Below the pieces are notes generated by a model. That model was given only the letters and a program-made list of their open reading frames with translations. It had not been told where the DNA came from and did not search any database. This document shows, piece by piece, positions 1-8,124 of a DNA stretch of 31,981 nucleotides. The stretch spans positions 1 through 31,981 of the forward strand of contig NZ_CP085989.1 in the NCBI RefSeq assembly GCF_020736365.1. The letters run 5' to 3'. The DNA comes from Clostridium sp. M62/1. Its GTDB lineage: Bacteria; Bacillota; Clostridia; Lachnospirales; Lachnospiraceae. Every line of letters begins with the position of its first letter. Position 1 is the first letter of the stretch. The translations under genes and the position numbers were made by a program.

Positions 1-1694
1 CAGGCCATATGGATTTTTTGGCGGAAGTATACCGTTCTTTATCCGTATTAGACGGAGCAGTATTATTAGTTTCTGCAAAGGATGGCATACAGGCACAGAC
101 CCGTATACTGTTTCATGCACTACAGACAATGAAGATTCCGACAATTTTTTTCATCAATAAAATTGACCAAGAGGGGATTGATTTGCCAATGGTATATCAA
201 GAAATGAAAGCAAAGCTTTCTTCGGAAATTATAGTGAAGCAAAAGGTTGGGCAGCATCCTCATATAAATGTAACGGACAATGACGATATGGAACAGTGGG
301 ATGCGGTAATTATGGGAAACGATGAACTATTAGAGAAATATATGTCAGGGAAACCGTTTAAAATGTCAGAACTGGAACAGGAAGAAAACAGGAGATTCCA
401 AAACGGAACGTTATTTCCCGTTTATCACGGAAGCGCTAAAAACAATCTGGGGATTCGGCAGCTTATAGAAGTGATTGCCAGTAAGTTTTATTCATCAACG
501 CCTGAAGGTCAATCTGAACTATGCGGGCAGGTTTTTAAGATTGAATATTCAGAGAAAAGGCGGCGTTTTGTTTATGTGCGTATATATAGCGGAACATTGC
601 ATTTGAGGGATGTTATTAAAATATCTGAAAAAGAGAAAATAAAAATCACAGAGATGTGTGTTCCGACAAACGGTGAATTATGTTCATCCGATACAGCCTG
701 CTCTGGTGATATTGTAATTTTACCAAATGATGTTTTGCAGCTAAACAGTATTTTGGGGAACGAAATGCTGTTGCCGCAGAGAACATTTATTGAAAATCCT
801 CTCCCTATGCTCCAAACAACGATTGCAGCAAAGAAATCTGAACAGCGGGAAATATTGCTTGGGGCACTTACAGAAATTTCAGATGGCGACCCTCTTTTAA
901 AATATTATGTGGATACTACAACGCATGAGATTATACTTTCTTTTTTGGGGAAAGTGCAGATGGAAGTCATTTGTGCCATCCTTGAGGAAAAATATCATGT
1001 GGAGGCAGAAATAAAAGAGCCTACTGTTATATATATGGAAAGACCGCTTAGAAAAGCAGAATATACCATCCACATAGAAGTCCCGCCAAATCCTTTCTGG
1101 GCTTCTGTCGGGTTGTCCATAGAGCCGCTCCCTATTGGAAGTGGAGTGCAGTATGAAAGCAGAGTTTCACTTGGATATTTAAACCAATCGTTCCAAAATG
1201 CGGTTATGGAGGGGGTTCTTTATGGCTGCGAGCAGGGGCTGTATGGATGGAAAGTGACAGACTGTAAAATCTGTTTTGAATATGGATTGTATTATAGTCC
1301 TGTAAGTACCCCCGCAGACTTTCGGCTGCTTTCCCCTATCGTATTGGAGCAGGCTTTAAAAAAAGCAGGGACAGAACTATTAGAGCCATATCTCCACTTT
1401 GAAATTTATGCACCGCAGGAATATCTCTCACGGGCGTATCATGATGCTCCAAGGTATTGTGCAGATATTGTAAGTACTCAGATAAAGAATGACGAGGTCA
1501 TTCTGAAAGGAGAAATCCCTGCTAGATGTATTCAAGAATACAGGAACGATTTAACTTATTTCACAAATGGGCAGGGAGTCTGCTTGACAGAGTTAAAAGG
1601 ATACCAGCCAGCTACTGGTAAACTTATTTGCCAACCCCGCCGCCCGAATAGCCGTATAGATAAGGTTCGGCATATGTTCCACAAGTTAGCCTAA
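1..1694 (+). CDS. tet(O): Tet(O) ribosomal protection protein, 3' part (5' part at the window end)
   Basis: This is the last 564 or so codons of tet(O); the window begins inside the gene. The frame is open from base 3, continuing the codon split across the circle junction (31981 plus bases 1-2). The first ATG, at base 9, is an internal Met (residue 79 of the intact copy), not a start. It encodes the remaining G-domain, including the NKID guanine-specificity motif, and the EF-G-like domains that release tetracycline from the ribosome. The sequence is identical to the matching part of the intact gene at 15766-17685. Its own 5' part at 31757-31981 has a 1-base deletion, so this copy would be frameshifted if the deletion is real. 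tet(40) follows after 45 bases. Confidence 0.93.
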   Translation, partial: GHMDFLAEVYRSLSVLDGAVLLVSAKDGIQAQTRILFHALQTMKIPTIFFINKIDQEGIDLPMVYQEMKAKLSSEIIVKQKVGQHPHINVTDNDDMEQWDAVIMGNDELLEKYMSGKPFKMSELEQEENRRFQNGTLFPVYHGSAKNNLGIRQLIEVIASKFYSSTPEGQSELCGQVFKIEYSEKRRRFVYVRIYSGTLHLRDVIKISEKEKIKITEMCVPTNGELCSSDTACSGDIVILPNDVLQLNSILGNEMLLPQRTFIENPLPMLQTTIAAKKSEQREILLGALTEISDGDPLLKYYVDTTTHEIILSFLGKVQMEVICAILEEKYHVEAEIKEPTVIYMERPLRKAEYTIHIEVPPNPFWASVGLSIEPLPIGSGVQYESRVSLGYLNQSFQNAVMEGVLYGCEQGLYGWKVTDCKICFEYGLYYSPVSTPADFRLLSPIVLEQALKKAGTELLEPYLHFEIYAPQEYLSRAYHDAPRYCADIVSTQIKNDEVILKGEIPARCIQEYRNDLTYFTNGQGVCLTELKGYQPATGKLICQPRRPNSRIDKVRHMFHKLA

Positions 1695-1739
1695 CAGCTT
1701 GCGAAAGTCGTATAAAATGAGAAAGGAGAATGTAACTTC

Positions 1740-2960
1740 ATGTTTTCTAAAAATTCAAAGGCATATTCTGTCTATCTGCTGTTCCGATTTGTCTATTCCC
1801 TGGCGGCTTCTATGGCCACAGTGCTTTCCATCGTGTACCACCTGGAGGTGGTGCAGCTGGATGCTTTTCAGCTTGTCCTGGTGGGGACTGTTCTGGAAAC
1901 CTCCTGCTTTCTGTTCGAGATACCCACCGGTGTGGTGGCGGATTTGTATAGCCGTCGGCGCTCGGTGCTGATTGGAATGTTCCTCTACGGCCTGGGCTTT
2001 CTGATGGAGGGTGCGCTGCCGTGGTTCGCGACGGTTCTGCTGGCCCAGGTTGTCTGGGGTTGCGGTGATACCTTCATCACCGGCGCTCTGGAGGCGTGGA
2101 TTGCCTCGGAGGAAGAGGACAAGCCCATGGATAAGGTGTTCCTGCGTGGCATTCAAATGGGGCAAATCGGCGGCGTTCTGGGCGTGGTGCTGGGCACACT
2201 GCTGGGAAACATAAACCTGCAAATGCCTATCATCTTGGGGGGCAGTTTGTGCTTGCTGCTGGGGCTGGTGCTGGTTCGCATCATGCCAGAAACCAACTTC
2301 TCCCCTGCTATTGAGGAACGGCAGGGCTTGCTTAAAGACTTTGTCTGCCTGTTCAAGCTCAACCTGGGCTTTGTGAAAGGCGCACCTGTGTTGCTGGCGC
2401 TCTTAGCAATCACACTGTGCGGGGGACTTGCCAGTGAAGGCTTTGACCGGCTCTCCACCGCTCATTTTCTGGATGACACGGTAATACCCGTTATCGGGCC
2501 ACTGAACAGCGTCACTTGGTTCGGTGTTATCAGTCTTATCGGCAACGGCTTAGGTATTCTGGCTTCTCAGTTGCTCATCGCCCGCATGGAGAAAAAAGGG
2601 ACTGTCAGCCGAACCAGTGTGGTCATGTCCACCAGCGCCGGGTATATCCTGTGCCTAGTTCTCTTTGCGGTGGGGCGGAGCTTTTGGTTCATGTTGTTGA
2701 TGTTCCTCCTGGCGGGGCTTATGCGCACCATCAAGGAGCCGGTGCTGGCCGCCTGGATGAACGACCATGTGGAGGAGAAAATGCGCGCCACAGTCTTTTC
2801 TACCAGTGGACAACTGGACTCTTTCGGGCAGATCATCGGCGGGCCTATTGTGGGGCTGGTAGCCCAACAGGTGTCCATACCCTGGGGGCTGGTCTGCACC
2901 GCTTTCCTGCTGTTGCCCGCGCTGTTCTTGGTGCCAGTGGCGGGAAAGAAGCGGGATTGA
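1740..2960 (+). CDS. tet(40): Tet(40) tetracycline efflux MFS transporter
   Basis: A 406-aa major facilitator protein expected to export tetracycline across the cell membrane by proton antiport. Hydrophobic segments run the full length, as in 12-helix drug transporters, and the loop after the second helix carries the motif A pattern GVVADLYSRRR (residues 64-74). I recognise the sequence as Tet(40), a gut Firmicute efflux protein known to lie in tandem with tet(O)-type genes. The start is the ATG 8-14 bases after AAAGGAG. It lies 45 bases after tet(O) with no terminator between, so it is probably co-transcribed from the tet(O) promoter. Its base composition is clearly richer in GC than tet(O), which points to a separate origin before the two genes were joined. 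A hairpin terminator follows. Confidence 0.93.
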   Translation: MFSKNSKAYSVYLLFRFVYSLAASMATVLSIVYHLEVVQLDAFQLVLVGTVLETSCFLFEIPTGVVADLYSRRRSVLIGMFLYGLGFLMEGALPWFATVLLAQVVWGCGDTFITGALEAWIASEEEDKPMDKVFLRGIQMGQIGGVLGVVLGTLLGNINLQMPIILGGSLCLLLGLVLVRIMPETNFSPAIEERQGLLKDFVCLFKLNLGFVKGAPVLLALLAITLCGGLASEGFDRLSTAHFLDDTVIPVIGPLNSVTWFGVISLIGNGLGILASQLLIARMEKKGTVSRTSVVMSTSAGYILCLVLFAVGRSFWFMLLMFLLAGLMRTIKEPVLAAWMNDHVEEKMRATVFSTSGQLDSFGQIIGGPIVGLVAQQVSIPWGLVCTAFLLLPALFLVPVAGKKRD

Positions 2961-2981
2961 TATGGCATAGTTAAGTTTACT

Positions 2982-3009
2982 GACGAGCGGGAGATTACTT
3001 CCGCTCGTC
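2982..3009 (+). terminator. Hairpin after tet(40)
   Basis: Perfect 9-bp arms GACGAGCGG and CCGCTCGTC around a 10-base loop, followed by TTCATTT. The T-tract is weak. It ends the tet operon and sits just beside the stop of the truncated coupling protein gene on the other strand. Confidence 0.75.
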
Positions 3010-3014
3010 TTCAT

Positions 3015-3617
3015 TTAGCAGCGCAAAATTTGAGGACTCTTTATCTCCTTATTCGGCATAGCGGAGGCGGCTGTCAATTCGACATAATTTTCTTGTGATA
3101 CTTTACCACACATGAGCATCAGCGTAGGGATTGCAACAGCGGCTGTTTTTCCGCTACCAGCTCCACCAACAATCAAAATATGTCCGTCTGTGCTTTCGGG
3201 CATGGTCGCATATTTTCCATTACTCTTGCCGAACACAACACCCGAAAGGTCTTTTGCTGTTTTCAGTGCTACCGTATCACCGCCCAGCTTCGCTTCAAAG
3301 CCTTTCTTCTGTCTATTATGCAAAAGAAGCTCTAAAAAGCTGAATTTGCGGTCTTTTTTTACCATACGAATGATATTTTGAAGAAAATTTAATGGGCATA
3401 AAACATAACAAGCATACCACAAAATAGTGAAAATACCGTCCATAATCTGATTATTTTGTATGAACGTTCCTGTTATTTCCTCATATCCAATCCCTACAAC
3501 AAGTGGAACACAAAACCACCACAGACCAGTAAACCATACCAGTTTAAGCACATATTTTAAGCCTTTTAGCAGGAACATAAATACCCTTGCTATCATTCCT
3601 AAATCGTTTCCGTCCAT
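3015..3617 (-). pseudogene. Truncated VirD4/TraG-like coupling protein
   Basis: A 200-aa ORF that starts like a type IV coupling protein, the ATPase that links a relaxosome to a secretion channel. It has N-terminal membrane segments (about residues 12-45 and 60-83) and a Walker A motif GGAGSGKT at 151-158 within GHILIVGGAGSGKT. Family members are usually about 500-600 aa or longer. Here Walker B and the rest of the ATPase domain are missing, and the last 30 or so residues look unrelated. The ORF stops a few bases from the tet(40) terminator, so the tet module probably joined here and removed the 3' part. The start ATG follows AGGAGGG closely, 8 bases after the stop of the 253-aa gene. It is most likely non-functional. 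Confidence 0.75.
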
Positions 3618-3625
3618 AAACCCTC

Positions 3626-4387
3626 CTATCTGCTATGCCCTATATCATGCGTTTTACTGTGTTCCTGTTTTCTCAATGCGTCCTGCACTTTTGTTTTCAA
3701 AGCCTCTCTCCTTTCGGAAAACCCACCTTTTGTTGGTGCTTTTTTCATCTGTTCCATGCCATTGCCGCCCTCTGTCTTTTCTGCGGCTTTCTCGGCTCTC
3801 TTTTCGTCATAATAACCCGATTTTACAAGCCGCATATATTTATCTTCTGTATTGGCTAAATCCCTTAATTCTTGGCTCTGTGGGGTCTTATCGTCCTTGC
3901 GCTGGCTGTTTTCTTCCTTGCGCCGTGTTTCCTCTTTCAGACGTTCTTCCCTCGCTGGCTCCTGTTCCTGCCGCTGGCTGTCCTCTCTCTGCTGTCTTTC
4001 CTGCTTACGGCGTTCTTCCTGTGCCCTCTGCTCCTGTCTGCGCCTTTCCTCTTGGCGGCGTTGCTCGTCCTGTCTGCGCTGTTCTTCCTGCCGCTGGCTG
4101 TCCTGTCGGCGTTGCTCGTCCTGCATACGGCGTATTTCCTGCCGCTGGCGTTCTTCTGCTAAGGCTCGCTCGGATAACTGGCGGCTCTCTACGGCTTGTT
4201 GCTCCAAACGCTGACGGTCATTCCTTGCGGCTTCTTCCTGTCTGTTCTGTTCACTCATAATCTCCAAAAGCTCCTTTCGTCTCTTTCTGTGTAGCCACTT
4301 CCACCAAACAGGTAAAAACAACATCATCAGAAAGATTATTATAACCGTGTAGTTTTCCGTCCTTTTCTCACTCCTTTCTGTCCTCAC
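3626..4387 (-). CDS. Membrane-anchored coiled-coil protein, Gln/Arg/Glu-rich
   Basis: A 253-aa protein of unknown function. One hydrophobic segment lies near residues 14-31, then a positively charged stretch, then a long low-complexity region (about 45-165) made of near-repeats such as RRQDEQRRQEE, which should form a long helix or coiled coil, and a hydrophilic tail. It is immediately upstream of the coupling protein fragment with 8 bases between, so it probably belonged to the same mobilization operon. The start shown is GTG; an inner start at MSEQNRQ (residue 44) after AAAGGAG would give a soluble form without the membrane segment. The GTG sits inside a CTCACGGTGAG palindrome (4383-4393). 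Without a search I cannot assign a family; a MobB-like or structural role is inference only. Confidence 0.7.
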   Translation of the reverse strand: MRTERSEKRTENYTVIIIFLMMLFLPVWWKWLHRKRRKELLEIMSEQNRQEEAARNDRQRLEQQAVESRQLSERALAEERQRQEIRRMQDEQRRQDSQRQEEQRRQDEQRRQEERRRQEQRAQEERRKQERQQREDSQRQEQEPAREERLKEETRRKEENSQRKDDKTPQSQELRDLANTEDKYMRLVKSGYYDEKRAEKAAEKTEGGNGMEQMKKAPTKGGFSERREALKTKVQDALRKQEHSKTHDIGHSR

Positions 4388-4393
4388 GGTGAG
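4383..4393. promoter_or_regulatory. CTCACGGTGAG palindrome at a gene start
   Basis: Eleven-base palindrome around a central G that overlaps the GTG start of the 253-aa gene. The core TCACGGTGA recurs at 7801-7809, 7824-7832 (complement form) and 8575-8583. A possible operator; function unproven. Confidence 0.4.
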
Positions 4394-4431
4394 TAAGTGT
4401 AAATGAAATATTTTATTTACTGTATATATAT

Positions 4432-4473
4432 TATATAACTTATGTAATGTATTGTCAATATATAAGTTATATA
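4432..4473. promoter_or_regulatory. AT-rich inverted repeat, shared operator-like site A
   Basis: Perfect 12-bp arms TATATAACTTAT (4432-4443) and ATAAGTTATATA (4462-4473). The 16-mer ATATATAAGTTATATA at 4458-4473 occurs identically upstream of parA (7702-7717). It lies between the divergent 253-aa gene and the secreted protein gene. Likely a binding site for a plasmid DNA-binding protein, possibly the RHH partner of ParA (inference). Confidence 0.55.
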
Positions 4474-4593
4474 TTTTTTTCTATATGCACAATTTTTTAC
4501 AATATTTTCCATTTTTTTAGTGACATTTTATGTACAATGTGTTATGTTAAGATTGTAAATTATTACAGTTTCACGGAAAGGGCGGTATTGCTT

Positions 4594-5445
4594 ATGATTA
4601 AAAAGCACTTTAAGAAACTCGTCAGTGTTGCTCTTACCGCTGTCATGGCTTTAGGGATGACAACAACTGCCTTTGCAAACGAAAAAGACACGCTTAATCT
4701 TGATGCCGCACTTATGGAAAAAGGGTATCCTCAAATTGTTCTTGATACAATGGACGAAGATACCAAAATGGATATTTATAACGAGGGAGACATTGCGTTC
4801 TGTGGTGCTGTAATTACCTATTATGATGAAAACAGTGGTACTTATTCAGAAATCGATGTCAATGAAGATGGAACTTATATTGCACCAAGAGGGCAAATCT
4901 CTACATCAGACCTTTCTTTAAGTTTCACTTATTCAAGAAGCCCTGCAGCCAAGAACACAAAACTTTCTTACATCAAAGTTACTTACAATTATAACTGGCT
5001 TAATCTTCCGTTTTTCCGCTGGCAAGACCCTACTTCTGTTTCATGGGATGACAGCAAATTTCAGATGACGGATAATAGCTTTTCTAAAGTTGATAAGTAT
5101 GATGGCTATGTGATTGGTCCAAATGGAGAGCTTTTAGGACCTTATACAAACCAAACTCATTCTTCTGAAAATGGTTATGCCAACGCAAGTAATGCTGGCG
5201 TTTCTTGGTATGCTGACTTAAAAGGTTATATTGGAGTTCAACCGACTAAATTATATGGAAGTGGCACATTCAAACTTGCTCCAAAATCAACAACTACCAG
5301 CGGTTCAACAACTCTGTATGGTCACTATGTTCACCCAAAAGCAGAATTAGGGCTTAGTGTTAATGTTTCATCTTATGGTAGCTTCTCCATTTCCGGTGGT
5401 AGCAACTATGATGAGCGTGGTTCTCAAAAAACAATATCTTGGTAA
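4594..5445 (+). CDS. Secreted protein of unknown function
   Basis: A 283-aa protein with a clear signal peptide: basic n-region MIKKHFKK, a hydrophobic core, and a likely signal peptidase I site after TTTAFA (about residue 28). The mature part is about 255 aa, rich in Tyr, Ser, Thr, Asn and Trp, without Cys-rich or LPXTG-like anchoring signals, and ends in a beta-prone Gly/Ser stretch and a terminal Trp. The frame is open further upstream to 4447, but ATG 4594 is preceded by a purine-rich AAAGGGCGG and starts a proper signal peptide, so I prefer it. It is the only plus-strand gene in the maintenance half and has its own terminator. I do not recognise the family. A bacteriocin-like or surface role is speculation. 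Confidence 0.8.
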   Translation: MIKKHFKKLVSVALTAVMALGMTTTAFANEKDTLNLDAALMEKGYPQIVLDTMDEDTKMDIYNEGDIAFCGAVITYYDENSGTYSEIDVNEDGTYIAPRGQISTSDLSLSFTYSRSPAAKNTKLSYIKVTYNYNWLNLPFFRWQDPTSVSWDDSKFQMTDNSFSKVDKYDGYVIGPNGELLGPYTNQTHSSENGYANASNAGVSWYADLKGYIGVQPTKLYGSGTFKLAPKSTTTSGSTTLYGHYVHPKAELGLSVNVSSYGSFSISGGSNYDERGSQKTISW

Positions 5446-5474
5446 AAAAAAGGAGGGGAATCCCCTCCTTTTTT
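5446..5474. terminator. Bidirectional terminator between convergent genes
   Basis: Perfect 13-bp arms AAAAAAGGAGGGG and CCCCTCCTTTTTT around a 3-base loop directly after the stop of the secreted protein gene. The A and T runs make it work on both strands. The opposing 48-aa gene ends at 5473, within the right arm. Confidence 0.9.
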
Positions 5475-5619
5475 ACTCGTCTTTTTTATTCTCATTTTGA
5501 TAAATAAGAAACGCCCCTATAATACTAATTGATACTACTACTCCAATTCCGTGATTAAAAAATGATAACCATGTACCTACCCCTACACTTAATATAAATG
5601 CAATAATCGCTTTTCCCAT
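5473..5619 (-). CDS. Small membrane protein, 48 aa
   Basis: Encodes MGKAIIAFILSVGVGTW and onward, ending NENKKDE. Two hydrophobic stretches (about 4-18 and 26-40) with a short NHG loop and a charged tail suggest a small two-pass or hairpin membrane protein. The ATG follows AGAAAGGAAAAAGATT, a usable ribosome binding site. It faces the secreted protein gene across a shared terminator. An immunity-like role for the secreted protein is possible but unsupported beyond position. No family recognised. Confidence 0.6.
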   Translation of the reverse strand: MGKAIIAFILSVGVGTWLSFFNHGIGVVVSISIIGAFLIYQNENKKDE

Positions 5620-5658
5620 AATCTTTTTCCTTTCTCATTTTGAAAATTTAATTTTGCC

Positions 5659-6318
5659 TTATATCTCGGCTTTTTCATCTAAAAAGCTCTGATACTCCTG
5701 CCAATAGTCAAGGACTTTTTTCATTTCTTCCTCAAATGTACCGTTCTTATATTCCTTTTTCTGCTCGGTATATTCGTTCCAGTATTCCGAAAGTGTCTGT
5801 TTGTCTGCTTCAACTTCTTCTCGCCAATCAGATATAACCGTTCTTTCTTCCTGTTCCCATTCTTCTTTACTGGAATAACAAGGCGTTCCCTTTCCGTTAG
5901 TGAGGTCTTTCCATGTGTAGGTTCTTCCACCCCTGCCTTTCATCACGCCGCTTGCAAGTGCTTCTTCGCTGGTCTGTATATTTTCTTCGGTACTCTTTAT
6001 ATTTTCCCATGCACCTATAACTTCATCAAGTCCACCCCACTCAATCAGATACCTTAAAAAAGTGAGGTCGGGGAACATTCCAAACCAGCAACGCTCAAAC
6101 CACTGTTCCGCATACATTCTTTCATCAGAACCGTTACTATATGTTCCGCATACTAAATCACCGATAAAATTCTCTATCAGCTCCCCCACGGTCAAACCGT
6201 GTGCCGCCGCCTTTTCAGAAATACGCTTTACATCAGCGTCCGATAATTTGACTTCGATTGTTCTCGATCTGATTGTTTCAATTTCTTCTTGCTGTTGTCC
6301 TGCCATACCTACCACCAT
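5659..6318 (-). CDS. Plasmid protein with RHH-like N-terminal region
   Basis: A protein of 219 aa, or 215 aa if it starts at the second Met (6306). Residues about 20-58 (IEVKLSDADVKRISEKAAAHG and onward) look like a ribbon-helix-helix or CopG-type DNA-binding segment: a beta strand followed by two helices. The rest is acidic, Trp-rich and largely helical (TYTWKDL, then EEWEQEER, then a Glu/Lys-rich tail) with no motif I recognise. Its start overlaps the stop of the upstream 74-aa gene by about 10 bases (TGGTGGTAG region), so the two are translationally coupled. The block lies downstream of parA and its partner. A role in plasmid maintenance or regulation is inference. Confidence 0.65.
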   Translation of the reverse strand: MVVGMAGQQQEEIETIRSRTIEVKLSDADVKRISEKAAAHGLTVGELIENFIGDLVCGTYSNGSDERMYAEQWFERCWFGMFPDLTFLRYLIEWGGLDEVIGAWENIKSTEENIQTSEEALASGVMKGRGGRTYTWKDLTNGKGTPCYSSKEEWEQEERTVISDWREEVEADKQTLSEYWNEYTEQKKEYKNGTFEEEMKKVLDYWQEYQSFLDEKAEI

Positions 6319-6533
6319 TCCCCCTTATCGTTATAGTGCCACCATTTGCCGCTTTCGTACTCGATACAGAAGTTCCCCTCAAAGTCAAACCACGCCTTTA
6401 CAGGCTCGCCCTCTCCCCATTCTTCAAAGGCTTCTTTATGCCTGGCATAATTCGCCCTGGCTAAGTTCTCCATATCCTCACGAACACGCTTGTACTCTGC
6501 GATTGTCTTTGTTCCCTTTATTACCGTATTCAT
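6309..6533 (-). CDS. Small conserved-looking plasmid protein, 74 aa
   Basis: Starts MNTVIKGTKTIAEYKRVRED and ends in the Trp-rich KWWHYNDKGEWW. The first half is a charged helix; the second half (KAWFDFEGNFCIEYESGKWW) looks like a small beta sheet. It overlaps the next gene by about 10 bases, so they form one operon. Upstream lies an AT-rich site (6570-6604) of the same type as that before parA and rep. No function assigned. Confidence 0.6.
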   Translation of the reverse strand: MNTVIKGTKTIAEYKRVREDMENLARANYARHKEAFEEWGEGEPVKAWFDFEGNFCIEYESGKWWHYNDKGEWW

Positions 6534-6553
6534 CGCCGCACCTCGCTTTCCAT

Positions 6554-6604
6554 GTTATTGCTATTATGCAAGTTATATATATCGCATAATATACATAACT
6601 TATG
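6554..6604. promoter_or_regulatory. Shared operator-like site B plus GTTATTGCTATTATG element
   Basis: The 15-mer GTTATTGCTATTATG (6554-6568) also occurs as an inverted pair at 8506-8552. Directly after it lie AAGTTATATATA (6570-6581) and TATACATAACTTATG (6590-6604), an imperfect inverted repeat of the same AAGTTATATA type found at sites A and C. The site sits between the 74-aa gene and the RHH gene, next to parA. Candidate operator or centromere-like site. Confidence 0.5.
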
Positions 6605-6608
6605 CCTG

Positions 6609-6905
6609 TTATTCAGTTTTGATTTTATCGTACTCTTTCAGCTTTCCAGCGTTTGCGGCTACATAATCGGCTATCAATTCCGACACTATATCACTTGCGC
6701 TCTGACGGTTCACATAGGCAATTTTCTGTAAAGCTCCGTAACTGCTCGGATAAAGAGCAAGGCTAACACGCTTTTTTGTTTCTCTCTCAACTGGCGGTCT
6801 GCCCTTTCCTGCTGGCTTATCCGCTTTCTTCTCGTCCTCTGTTGCTCCTGCTCCTATAATCGACTTAAACGCCGCTTCTTGGTCAAATTTTGCCTTTCCT
6901 GCCAT
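6609..6905 (-). CDS. RHH DNA-binding protein, probable ParA partner
   Basis: A 98-aa basic protein in the position of a ParB-type partner. The N-terminal part is Lys-rich and disordered-looking (ADKPAGKGRPPVERETKKR), then residues about 44-85 have a strand (RVSLALYP) followed by helices (SYGALQKIAYVNRQSASDIV, then SELIADYVAANAG), as in ribbon-helix-helix proteins. Its ATG overlaps the parA stop by one base (TAATG), so the two are coupled. In type Ib partition systems a small RHH protein binds the centromere and represses the par promoter; the AT-rich palindromes upstream of parA are natural targets (inference). Confidence 0.75.
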   Translation of the reverse strand: MAGKAKFDQEAAFKSIIGAGATEDEKKADKPAGKGRPPVERETKKRVSLALYPSSYGALQKIAYVNRQSASDIVSELIADYVAANAGKLKEYDKIKTE

Positions 6906-7669
6906 TACTCCTGCTCTCCTTTCAGAAATTCCTCTATAAAGGCTTTGTAGTCCTCTGATACCGTTGATTTTTCTGCATAGTCAAATATATCTACCCTGTT
7001 CGCCTGTGCTTCTTCCACTGCTACTGCAGAACGGATATAGGTCTTATAAATCGGTGCAGAAATATACTGGCTCAACTGCTCCGTAAGTTCCTTTATCTGC
7101 TTGCTGATATTTGCCCTCGGATTGAAACGAGTAAACAAAATACCCGTTATCTTCACATTCGGGTTGCAATACTTCTGTACGCTCTTTACAGTTTCATTAA
7201 GCTGGTTAATTCCCGTAGTCGCAAATATTCCTGCCGTTGTAGGTATCAGAATATCACTTGCCGCTGTAAATGCGTTGACCGTCAGCACACCCAACGAGGG
7301 CGGCGTATCAACAATGATATAATCATAGTTATCCGATACGGCGGCAATCGCTTCTTTCAGCCTATGTTCCTTTCCTGTCTGTGAAAGCTCCTGTTCTGCT
7401 CCTGCAAGCATGATATTTGAGGGGATTATATCATATCCACCGTTCATGTGCTGGATCGTTTCCTCTGCGGTCACTTCCCGTTTCATCAGCTCATAAATAG
7501 TCGGTACGTTATAATTCACCGAACCGCAAGCAGAAGAAAGATTTCCCTGTGGGTCAAGGTCAATTCCCAGTACTTTATATCCCTTATCTGCTAACCCTGC
7601 GGTCAAGGCTTGTGAGGTTGTCGTTTTACCAACGCCCCCTTTTTGATTAGCCACAGCTACAATTCTCAT
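6905..7669 (-). CDS. parA: ParA-family partition ATPase
   Basis: A 254-aa ATPase that moves plasmid copies apart on the nucleoid. It starts MRIVAVANQKGGVGKTTTSQ: the deviant Walker A KGGVGKTT is at residues 10-17, the Walker A' region GIDLDPQGN at 35-43, and the DTPPSLG Walker B/switch II region at 121-127. It lacks a long N-terminal HTH extension, as expected for the small ParA (type Ib/Soj-like) class. The frame is open upstream to 7804, but ATG 7669 follows AAAGGAG at 9 bases and begins the conserved domain. The RHH gene follows with a one-base overlap. A near-perfect 36-bp palindrome lies about 28 bases upstream. Confidence 0.93.
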   Translation of the reverse strand: MRIVAVANQKGGVGKTTTSQALTAGLADKGYKVLGIDLDPQGNLSSACGSVNYNVPTIYELMKREVTAEETIQHMNGGYDIIPSNIMLAGAEQELSQTGKEHRLKEAIAAVSDNYDYIIVDTPPSLGVLTVNAFTAASDILIPTTAGIFATTGINQLNETVKSVQKYCNPNVKITGILFTRFNPRANISKQIKELTEQLSQYISAPIYKTYIRSAVAVEEAQANRVDIFDYAEKSTVSEDYKAFIEEFLKGEQE

Positions 7670-7696
7670 AGGGTCACACTCCTTTACGTTTGTTGT

Positions 7697-7732
7697 ATAA
7701 CATATATAAGTTATATAATTTATATATGTTAT
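7697..7732. promoter_or_regulatory. AT-rich 36-bp palindrome upstream of parA, site C
   Basis: The 34 bases 7698-7731 form a palindrome with a single mismatched pair, extendable by one pair each side. It contains ATATATAAGTTATATA (7702-7717), identical to site A. A further TTTATATATGT copy follows near 7748. The position in the parA promoter region suggests autoregulation or a centromere. Confidence 0.65.
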
Positions 7733-7792
7733 TGTACCACCATAATTTATATATGTCAATCCTTTTCCATACAGATTTAAGCGATAAAAGAG

Positions 7793-7840
7793 AAAAGTCC
7801 TCACGGTGAGGACTTTTTTTACTCACCGTGAGTAAAAAAA
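7793..7840. terminator. Two overlapping hairpins with TCACGGTGA cores
   Basis: Hairpin one (7793-7817) has arms AAAAGTCCTCA and TGAGGACTTTT; hairpin two (7814-7840) has T7-ACTCA and its complement around the same core in opposite orientation. They share the T-run at 7814-7820. Both have T-tracts on either strand and probably isolate the toxin-antitoxin operon from parA. Confidence 0.75.
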
Positions 7841-7857
7841 GAGGGCGGTTGCCCGTC
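7834..7857 (-). terminator. Terminator of the toxin-antitoxin operon
   Basis: On the minus strand, GGGC-AACC-GCCC followed by TCTTTTTTT, starting 7 bases after the toxin stop codon. A short but GC-rich stem with a good T-tract. Confidence 0.65.
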
Positions 7858-7863
7858 CCCCTT

Positions 7864-8124
7864 TCAATCTTCATAATGCCCTTTGCACGAAACAATATAG
7901 ATTATCTCGTCTTTCTCATAGTAAACAATTCTGTTGGTATCATCAATACGCCTGCTCCACATACCGCTTAGATTTTCCTTTAGCGGTTCAGGCTTCCCGA
8001 TACCCTCAAAGGTGCTTCTCTGAATATCCTTGATAAGTCCGTTAATTCTTTTCAGCGTTTTCTTATCCTGCGTCTGCCAATACAGATAATCACTCCACGC
8101 TCTATCTTCCCATAGCAACCTCAT
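7864..8124 (-). CDS. yoeB: YoeB/Txe-family mRNA interferase toxin
   Basis: An 86-aa toxin expected to cut mRNA in the ribosomal A site and stop growth unless bound by its antitoxin. The sequence fits YoeB closely: MRLLWEDRAWSDYLYWQTQD at the start, KLKRINxLIKDIQR-like helix, and catalytic residues at the same numbers as in E. coli YoeB: Glu46 (in GKPEPLK), Arg65 (DTNRIVY), His83 and Tyr84 (KGHYED). All key residues are present, so it should be active. Its ATG overlaps the antitoxin stop by one base (TAATG), giving tight coupling with antitoxin first. A plasmid addiction role is expected. Confidence 0.95.
   Translation of the reverse strand: MRLLWEDRAWSDYLYWQTQDKKTLKRINGLIKDIQRSTFEGIGKPEPLKENLSGMWSRRIDDTNRIVYYEKDEIIYIVSCKGHYED

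Noticed and set aside
3460..4260. Long plus-strand ORF (266 aa) opposite the coiled-coil gene
   Set aside because: It is the antisense of the Gln/Arg/Glu-rich repeats, has no ribosome binding site, and its composition mirrors the real gene.
4447..4593. N-terminal extension of the secreted protein
   Set aside because: It would run through the AT-rich operator-like repeat and place a non-signal sequence before a perfect signal peptide; ATG 4594 is preferred.
7670..7804. N-terminal extension of ParA
   Set aside because: It would translate the palindromic promoter region; the conserved domain and a good ribosome binding site place the start at 7669.
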